From positions 1 through 19,201 of the forward strand of contig CBDVDM010000032.1 of NCBI GenBank assembly GCA_965372745.1: a DNA stretch of 19,201 bases, read 5' to 3'. The notes beneath the pieces were generated by a model, which made no database searches, was not told the origin of the DNA, and was given only the letters and a program-made list of their open reading frames with translations. The DNA comes from VRUG01 sp965372745 (lineage in GTDB: Bacteria > Planctomycetota > Phycisphaerae > Sedimentisphaerales > Anaerobacaceae). Position numbers and translations under genes: made by a program. Positions 14,280 to 19,201 of the stretch are shown here, piece after piece. Position 1 is the first letter of the stretch. Each line of letters opens with the position of its first letter.

Positions 14280-15698
14280 TTATACAGCAGTATCGGCTGT
14301 AGCTTGGCTTGTGACTAAGCAATCACGCCCATTATGCTTGGCTTTATAAAGAGCGGCATCGGCTCTTGCAAAAATCTTTTTGATGCTATCGTCAGGTGTA
14401 CCGTCCCATTCGGCAAGGCCACAACTGGCAGTGATTGATTTGACATTATCAACGGAGATATTTCTGATTTTTTCAAGTAATCTATTTAATAAAATTTCTG
14501 CACCGCTTAATTTGGTTTCCGGCATTAAAAGAACAAATTCATCACCGCCGTAACGGGCTATCAAATCCACGTTTCGTATAGCCTCGTTTATAACCTGGCC
14601 GATTTTTCGCAGTACCTCGTCACCTGTAGCGTGACCTGTGGAATCGTTTATCAGCTTTAAATTGTCGAGGTCAAAAATGGCAAGCGAAAAATAGCTTTTG
14701 TAACGGACAGCCCGGGCATGTTCGACTTTCAGCATTTTGTCGAGCACTCGTCTTGTGCCTACATCTGTTAAAGGGTCTATCTCGCTTTCTTTTCTGGCCT
14801 TTTTATAGTCATGATATAATTTGGCGTTTGTTAGATTGACATTTAGAACTTCCTGTAAAAGTGAAGCCTTGTGTAATTGGAGTTCAGCTGCATTTTCCGA
14901 TGTTGGATTTAATCGGCACATGCAAAGATAACCCGGCTGATGGATGTTATCATCACCAGCCTGGTCTGATTTTTTACAGATATCGAGTGGAATGACTACT
15001 CTGGGAGAATATCCACCTGAGTTTTCGCATGTTTCGTACATTTTCCCATAAATTGCCCAGCCATTTCTGGAAGATTCTATTACCTCCTGTGGCGGAGCTA
15101 ATTCTTTGTCAGAGAGGGGACAGCCTTGGCGATAGATTGTATGTCCACAGGAGTCCTTTTTTTCAAAACACATTACTGCTGATTCAGCTTCAAAGCTTTT
15201 AGGAGCTTCGGCCATAATCAACCTGGTGGATTCTTCGAAACTTAACCCTTTTAATTTGGTTGAAAGCAGTTCAATGTGTTCTGCTGCTGCTTTCATAGCT
15301 TTATTTGTGAGTAGTTGATAGGCAATAATGTCACGGCTTGATATCATACCAACAGGCGCATCATCTTCAACTATTGGAATATGGCGTATTTTATGATTAG
15401 CCATAAGCTGTTCAGCGTCTCCGATTTTGGTATCTCTTGAGCAGGTTACTACGTTAGTGGTCATGATATTTTTAACAAGAACGCTGTCGGCGTGTAAGGA
15501 ATTTGTTGTTATTTTTGCAAGCATGTCACGTTCTGACAGAATCCCTGCGAATTTATTCTGTTTATCGAAGACTATCACGCAACCTATTCGATTGTCGCTC
15601 ATTTTCTTGGCAGCTTCTGTGACAGTAGCATCTTCGGTAATCGTCAGAAGCTCCCCCGTTTTTTTTAACATCAGCTCAAGTTCTCTGACATTGGCCAT
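14280..15698 (-). CDS. CBS-CBS/GAF-like/GGDEF protein, probable active diguanylate cyclase
   Basis: 472 residues. A CBS pair spans about 18-130 (ERDMLAKITT and SRDIIAYQLL are CBS-type ends), so it may sense adenine nucleotides. A GAF-like middle (about 150-290) has several cysteines (C177, C193, C224, C259, C261). The C-terminal GGDEF domain spans about 302-465. Catalytic features are intact: metal ligand D343 (FDLDNLKLIND), NDSTGHATGD, and GGDEF at 384-388. RNVD (375-378), five residues upstream, is the RxxD inhibitory I-site. It should therefore make c-di-GMP from two GTP with product feedback. No membrane segments. AGGAGAGGA lies about 6 bases before the start. A degenerate paralog lies about 0.5 kb upstream. 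Confidence 0.92.
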   Translation of the reverse strand: MANVRELELMLKKTGELLTITEDATVTEAAKKMSDNRIGCVIVFDKQNKFAGILSERDMLAKITTNSLHADSVLVKNIMTTNVVTCSRDTKIGDAEQLMANHKIRHIPIVEDDAPVGMISSRDIIAYQLLTNKAMKAAAEHIELLSTKLKGLSFEESTRLIMAEAPKSFEAESAVMCFEKKDSCGHTIYRQGCPLSDKELAPPQEVIESSRNGWAIYGKMYETCENSGGYSPRVVIPLDICKKSDQAGDDNIHQPGYLCMCRLNPTSENAAELQLHKASLLQEVLNVNLTNAKLYHDYKKARKESEIDPLTDVGTRRVLDKMLKVEHARAVRYKSYFSLAIFDLDNLKLINDSTGHATGDEVLRKIGQVINEAIRNVDLIARYGGDEFVLLMPETKLSGAEILLNRLLEKIRNISVDNVKSITASCGLAEWDGTPDDSIKKIFARADAALYKAKHNGRDCLVTSQATADTAV

Positions 15699-15731
15699 TT
15701 TTTATCCTCTCCTAATCAAAACGGTGTCGAA

Positions 15732-15760
15732 TTTCAGGTAAAAACTAACATCATTACAAT
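15732..15760 (+). promoter_or_regulatory. Possible plus-strand promoter of a small RNA
   Basis: TTTCAG (15732-15737), 17 bases, TACAAT (15755-15760). The -10 box is good and the -35 box weak. It faces away from the minus-strand gene starting at 15698 and towards the orphan terminator. Confidence 0.35.
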
Positions 15761-15766
15761 ACCATT

Positions 15767-15914
15767 ATTAACGTCTCCATTCCGCTTTGCGGACCATTAA
15801 CGGAGGCATTTGTTGGGGCCTAATTTTCCGATGGTTTGTATTTACACAGCTTCTGCTGCTTGGATACCAGCGGATATTGAACAACCCTGTGTTGCCTGGT
15901 AACACTTTTTTTTT
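15767..15914 (+). ncRNA. Candidate small RNA ending at an orphan terminator
   Basis: About 148 bases on the plus strand between two minus-strand genes. It is bounded by a possible promoter and a strong intrinsic terminator, with no open reading frame of note inside. An internal hairpin TCCGC-TTT-GCGGA lies at 15781-15793, and a further TGG-ATA-CCA stem at about 15861-15869. I recognise no known RNA family. The main support is that the terminator has no plus-strand gene in front of it. Confidence 0.4.
15889..15914 (+). terminator. Intrinsic terminator with no gene upstream
   Basis: GTGTTGC-CTG-GTAACAC (7 bp stem with one G-T, 3-base loop) is followed directly by nine T's on the plus strand. 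The minus strand lacks a T-run. All flanking genes are on the minus strand. Confidence 0.75.
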
Positions 15915-16225
15915 CGATTTCCCCAACATTAGCAAAGATTCCATAACTTAAAGCGGAATATATTATACCAATTCCGATAATTGCGCTCTAATACGCGGGT
16001 AAGAACTTTTATGCAAAGAAGTTATAATCCCTGAACGCGCATTTTATTACCCTGAAGGATATTAGTTTCCTGCCATTTGTTAAAATCGGCTGATTTAGAG
16101 TGTGACTTTCTTAAAAAGGTGTTTTTGGGGACAGATATTTTTAACATTAAAGGGGATGATTTGGATTATCGGTCGTTTAAAAATCACCAGTCTTGTACTT
16201 AAGCAGTAGCCTCAATATGTTAAGC

Positions 16226-17623
16226 TTAATTGGCAACCATCTGGTTACCTCCGTTTTGTTTAGCCTGCTGCAAAGAGGTTTTTGCTCTTTCTAATATATT
16301 CTCTATTGTATCGTCAGCAGAGCCGTGCCATTCTGAAAGTCCGCAACTGGTAGTTACTACTGACTTTACCTTAGGCACTGAAATGGATTTGGCTTGTTCC
16401 TGCAGCCTGCTTAAGAGTATTTCTGCGCCACTTAGTTTTGTTTCCGGCATCAATATCACAAATTCATCTTCGGCAAGACGTCCTATGAGGTCAATTTTTC
16501 GCATATTGTCGCTTATAATCTTTACTATCTTCTGCAGTACTATGTCCCCGGTCTTGCGGTCGGCAGAATCATTTATTTGTCTTAACTTGTCGACGTTGAT
16601 AAGAGCGATGGAGAATTCATGTTTATAACGAACTGCCCGGGCATGTTCGATTTTCAACATCTTATCGAGCAGGAATTTAGTGCTGATATCCGTGAGAGGG
16701 TCTATCTGAGACTCCTTTCGAGCATTCTGATAATTTTCATACAACTTGGCATTGGTTATGTGCAGACCTAAAATTTCCTGCAGTAAAGATGCCTTATGAA
16801 GCTGTAATTCCTTGGATTGAGCCGAATGTTGGTTTAACTGGCACATACAGAGGAAGCCCTGTAGATCAACCTGGCCGTTCTCGTCGTCACTATATTGCTT
16901 ACTGATACGTAACGGAATGACAACTCTCGGAGCAGAACCTCCCACTTTCTGACACGCATCACATATTTCACCGCAGATGGTCCAGCTGTTCTGGGCTAAT
17001 TTGATTATTTCCTTTGGCCCGGCCAGCTCTTTTTCGTCAACGGTACAGCCTTTGCGGAAAACACTTAAATCTTTGGAGCCCTTTTTGGCGAAACACATTA
17101 TAGCGGAATCGGCATCGAAGCTTTCCGGTACCTCATTCAGCATCATCTTATAGAGGTCTTCCATATCAAGGCCTCTCAATCTTGCAGAAAGAATATGAAG
17201 CTGTTCTGCTGCTGCTTTCATTGCTTTATTCGTGTGAATCAGATAGGCAATAATATCTCTGCTGGATATCATACCTATTGGAATACCGTTTTCTATAATT
17301 GGAAGGTGCCGTATTCTGTTATCATCCATAAGCTGTTCGGCTTTTCCAATGTCAGTATCTTTTGTACATGAGACCACATCAGCACTCATAATGTTCCCGA
17401 CAGGGATATCATCTGCAGATAAAGATTTTGCAAGCATTCTCGAAAGCATATCTCGCTCAGACAAGACACCAATAAACTTTTCATTCTCATCTAATACAAG
17501 AAGGCATCCTACCTGATTTTTGCTCATTATCATTGCTGCTTCTGTAGCCGGAGCATTTTCTTTGATTGTCAGGAGTTTGTCTGATTCTTTTACTGTCTTT
17601 TTAACATCTTTAACTTTTGGCAT
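16226..17623 (-). CDS. CBS-CBS/GAF-like protein with degenerate GGDEF domain
   Basis: 465 residues, a full-length paralog of the CBS-GGDEF protein at 14280-15698, with matching CBS pair, GAF-like middle and linker (HKASLLQE, NAKLY, ARKES-x-IDPLTD). The cyclase active site is broken: GGDEF reads AEDEF (384-388), metal ligand D343 is N343, and GH at 355-356 is DR. The inhibitory-site motif RxxD survives as RKID at 375-378, the same residue numbers as in the paralog. It therefore probably makes no c-di-GMP but could still bind it, or act as a regulatory partner of its sister. Start: ATG at 17623 with GAGG about 9 bases upstream; a GTG at 17638 lies on the far side of that site. No membrane segments. 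Confidence 0.9.
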   Translation of the reverse strand: MPKVKDVKKTVKESDKLLTIKENAPATEAAMIMSKNQVGCLLVLDENEKFIGVLSERDMLSRMLAKSLSADDIPVGNIMSADVVSCTKDTDIGKAEQLMDDNRIRHLPIIENGIPIGMISSRDIIAYLIHTNKAMKAAAEQLHILSARLRGLDMEDLYKMMLNEVPESFDADSAIMCFAKKGSKDLSVFRKGCTVDEKELAGPKEIIKLAQNSWTICGEICDACQKVGGSAPRVVIPLRISKQYSDDENGQVDLQGFLCMCQLNQHSAQSKELQLHKASLLQEILGLHITNAKLYENYQNARKESQIDPLTDISTKFLLDKMLKIEHARAVRYKHEFSIALINVDKLRQINDSADRKTGDIVLQKIVKIISDNMRKIDLIGRLAEDEFVILMPETKLSGAEILLSRLQEQAKSISVPKVKSVVTTSCGLSEWHGSADDTIENILERAKTSLQQAKQNGGNQMVAN

Positions 17624-17683
17624 TTTTTTTGTCCTCACCTATTGAAGTATTTTATCAGTTGTTTTTGCCGTTAATGCCTCTAT

Positions 17684-17696
17684 TTGCATAATGCAA
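17684..17696. repeat. Perfect palindrome upstream of the degenerate GGDEF gene
   Basis: TTGCAT-A-ATGCAA, with 6-base arms, lies about 60 bases upstream of the start codon at 17623. Its position suits an operator; no regulator can be named. Confidence 0.4.
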
Positions 17697-18007
17697 CGAA
17701 ATTCATTTTTGCAACTTTTGGAATAAACCTGGATATGCTGATTTATTCTCGATATATGTTCGAAACATCGGCAAAATCACACCGTGACCTTGAGAAAATG
17801 GTTGGTTTGATACTGGTGACATGTTTAAAGCTTCATTATTATAGGGCTTATTCGCTGTCGAAATACTTATTTTAAGATAATTTGTAAAGATTTAGCCTGC
17901 GTATTTAAAAATATTGTAAACAATAAATTTTAAATTTACACTATGTTTGTTATCGGTAGTTCTTGAATAGTATTCGGGGCTGTTCTAAGTTTGCGTATAA
18001 ACAACAC

Positions 18008-18031
18008 ACAAGAAAAAGTGCGAAATCGCAC
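18008..18031 (-). terminator. Intrinsic terminator of surE
   Basis: On the minus strand GTGCG-ATTT-CGCAC (18031-18018) is followed by TTTTTCTTG, about 29 bases after the surE stop codon. Confidence 0.75.
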
Positions 18032-18059
18032 AGAGAAAAAAGGCGATTTACCATTCAAT

Positions 18060-18815
18060 TTAAGGCCAAGCCTTGTTTGCAAGGTCATTTGTTCTTTCGT
18101 AGTCAGTCATATCAGGTGCCAAAGCAGTTACGGTTATAAAGCCTTCAGATAATGAACTTGTATCGACTGGGCTGTTGTCGGCTCGATGGCAGTCTCCTGC
18201 TAATTGAAAAACTGTTTGGCCATGTTCGTTTTTTTGTTTTATGTAATGTTCCTCGAAACCTTTACTCGACTGGGGTACAACTTTTACGCCTTTGGGTTTG
18301 CCATTTGATAAGAGTGGTATGTTGATGTTTATGACATACCCGCTTTTTAACGGCATGAGCTTTTTTAATGTCTTTATGCAATATTTAGCTGCGCTTTCGT
18401 AATCCATATTTTCTTCGCGTGAAAGGCTCATCGATACAGCTGGTATTTTCAGAAAAGCTCCTTCCATCGCTGCTGCAACTGTCCCGGAATAGTAAACATT
18501 TATGCCGGCATTTGCCCCGCTGTTAATACCAGCCACAAGAAGGTCGATTGGTTTTTCACATAATTGCATGACAGCTAATTTAACGCAGTCAGCAGGTGAG
18601 CCCTGAACGCTAAAGCCGCTGAATCCCGATGTATCGGGATTGATATCTACTTTGTTGCAGATTAGAGGTTCAGCGAATGTAATGCTGTGACTGGCTCCGG
18701 ATTGGCCGTCAGCAGGTGCTACTACCGTCACGTCGCCCAATTTGACTAATTCTTTGTAGATAGCTGCAAGGCCGGGAGCGAAAATGCCATCATCATTTGT
18801 TAATAATATCTGCAT
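18060..18815 (-). CDS. surE: 5'/3'-nucleotidase SurE
   Basis: 251 residues, the normal SurE length. This metal-dependent nucleoside monophosphatase/exopolyphosphatase is a stress and stationary-phase housekeeping enzyme in the cytoplasm. The N-terminus MQILLTNDDG carries the metal ligands D8 and D9. S39 in APADGQSGASHSIT and N98 in AGINSGANAG complete the conserved metal site, and GSPADCVKLA and YSGTVAAAMEG are family signatures. Start: ATG at 18815 puts LTNDDG at its usual position. The frame extends to a TTG at 18842, which would add nine atypical residues. The ribosome site before 18815 is weak (GAG only 3 bases away). The gene stands alone with its own terminator. Confidence 0.95.
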   Translation of the reverse strand: MQILLTNDDGIFAPGLAAIYKELVKLGDVTVVAPADGQSGASHSITFAEPLICNKVDINPDTSGFSGFSVQGSPADCVKLAVMQLCEKPIDLLVAGINSGANAGINVYYSGTVAAAMEGAFLKIPAVSMSLSREENMDYESAAKYCIKTLKKLMPLKSGYVININIPLLSNGKPKGVKVVPQSSKGFEEHYIKQKNEHGQTVFQLAGDCHRADNSPVDTSSLSEGFITVTALAPDMTDYERTNDLANKAWP

Positions 18816-19201
18816 AACTCTATAGAATACGGTAAAAATCAAAAAATAAAAGGAAAAACTCCCACCTGCCCTGAGCGAGCATGGCGAGTCGAATGGGTCA
18901 GCACCTACCCCCGCAATAGAGTGAAACCCGCCGTAGGCGGGGCGACGAGTAAATATTTAGCACCACGTTTCACGTGGTGTTTTATTCCTTATTCGTTTAC
19001 CCCCACCCGCTGGAGCGCAGCGCAAGTCCCGCCCGCCGTAGGAGGGTCGGGATAGGAGAGACGGGGTTGCTTTTCACGTCTTTAGGTTTAGCCCGCCTGT
19101 GGCGGGTCCTCTGGGCGAGTTTTGTCATCCCCTTCGTCATTGCGAGCGAACAGGCTGTGTCACAATTACATTTGAGCCAAGTTGTTTTTGAGCTGCTATC
19201 A
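18816..19201. repeat. Cluster of GC-rich palindromic intergenic repeats
   Basis: 386 bases without a gene. Two copies of CCCGCC-N3-GGCGGG occur (18927-18941 with GTA, 19092-19106 with TGT). A related imperfect copy lies around 19028-19052 (TCCCG...CGGGA). A CCCTGAGCGAG-type unit lies near 18870-18900, and TCATTGCGAGCGAAC near 19137. Such short GC-rich units in AT-rich DNA look like dispersed REP/MITE-type repeats. No transposase is present. Confidence 0.55.
18961..18986 (+). terminator. Strong hairpin with T-run inside the repeat cluster
   Basis: CACCACGT-TTC-ACGTGGTG (8 bp perfect stem) followed by TTTTATT on the plus strand. No plus-strand gene precedes it, so it may belong to a repeat or to an unseen short transcript. 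Confidence 0.5.

Larger units (their letters stand above)
15699..16225. other. Intergenic region between the two CBS-GGDEF genes
   Basis: 527 bases with no convincing gene. The first part holds a candidate plus-strand small RNA (promoter 15732-15760, terminator 15889-15914). From 15920 to 16225 I see only AT-rich sequence and no clear terminator for the minus-strand gene that ends at 16226. Confidence 0.6.
17624..18059. other. Intergenic region between surE and the degenerate GGDEF gene
   Basis: 436 AT-rich bases. It contains the surE terminator near 18010-18031 and the palindrome TTGCAT-A-ATGCAA (17684-17696), 60 bases upstream of the GGDEF-gene start. A 63-codon plus-strand frame (17684-17875) shows no domain or ribosome site and is not called. 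The rest shows nothing I can assign. Confidence 0.6.

Noticed and set aside
15969..15980. TCCGATAA, like a sigma28 -10 box, in the gap between the GGDEF genes.
   Set aside because: The nearest TAAA is 20 bases before it instead of 15, and it faces away from both genes.
16120..16160. A GGGGACAGATATTTTT stretch resembling sequence next to REP-type transposons.
   Set aside because: Single copy here, with no inverted partner and no transposase; too little to call.
17684..17875. 63-codon plus-strand open frame between surE and the degenerate GGDEF gene.
   Set aside because: No ribosome site or recognisable domain, and it begins inside a palindrome.
1..19201. CRISPR array, integrase, prophage or insertion sequence.
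   Set aside because: No regularly spaced direct repeats and no transposase, integrase or phage genes are visible anywhere in the window.

Overview
This 19.2 kb window looks like chromosomal DNA of a planctomycete-type bacterium. That assignment is inference, resting on the mixture of a type III glutamine synthetase, a flagellar FliA/FlhG pair, an exosortase locus, moderately AT-rich coding DNA and GC-rich palindromic repeats between genes. I cannot name a genus. Most genes lie on the minus strand.

Layout. (1) 1-960: the 3' part of a GH94/cellobiose-phosphorylase-like gene, cut by the window edge. (2) 961-3430: type III glutamine synthetase glnN with a tRNA-Ser(GGA) just upstream, both minus. 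Divergent from them is a degenerate tRNA-Leu(GAG)-like sequence with a near-consensus promoter. (3) 3476-7149: a plus-strand operon of a membrane sulfatase/LTA-synthase-like protein, an exosortase-family protein without the usual active-site Cys, and an EpsI-family protein. (4) 7136-10280: a convergent minus-strand operon of a soluble PAS histidine kinase, an NtrC-type sigma54 activator and a small PEP-CTERM-like protein. (5) 10281-10988: a control region with two matched inverted repeats and a sigma54 promoter, then a PilZ gene. (6) 10994-11183: a 43-codon dapF remnant in which the N-terminus is joined in frame to the C-terminus. (7) 11246-14006: a flagellar block on the minus strand (MerR-like regulator, divergent FlgB-like protein, FlhG, FliA), with an almost perfect sigma28 promoter in front of fliA. 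(8) 14280-17623: two paralogous CBS-CBS/GAF-like/GGDEF proteins, one with an intact active site and one degenerate, separated by about 0.5 kb holding a candidate small RNA. (9) 18060-18815: surE with a good terminator. (10) 18816-19201: a cluster of GC-rich palindromic repeats.

How the parts may work together. Exosortase, EpsI, PEP-CTERM substrate, histidine kinase and sigma54 regulator form a compact envelope/exopolysaccharide-type module. The regulator probably binds the two GTTG-N8-CAAC inverted repeats, which sit next to the kinase promoter on one side and about 150 and 265 bp upstream of the PilZ sigma54 promoter on the other. This would tie the surface module to c-di-GMP sensing. The nearby CBS-GGDEF pair and flagellar regulators suggest, by inference, a neighbourhood concerned with switching between motility and surface life.
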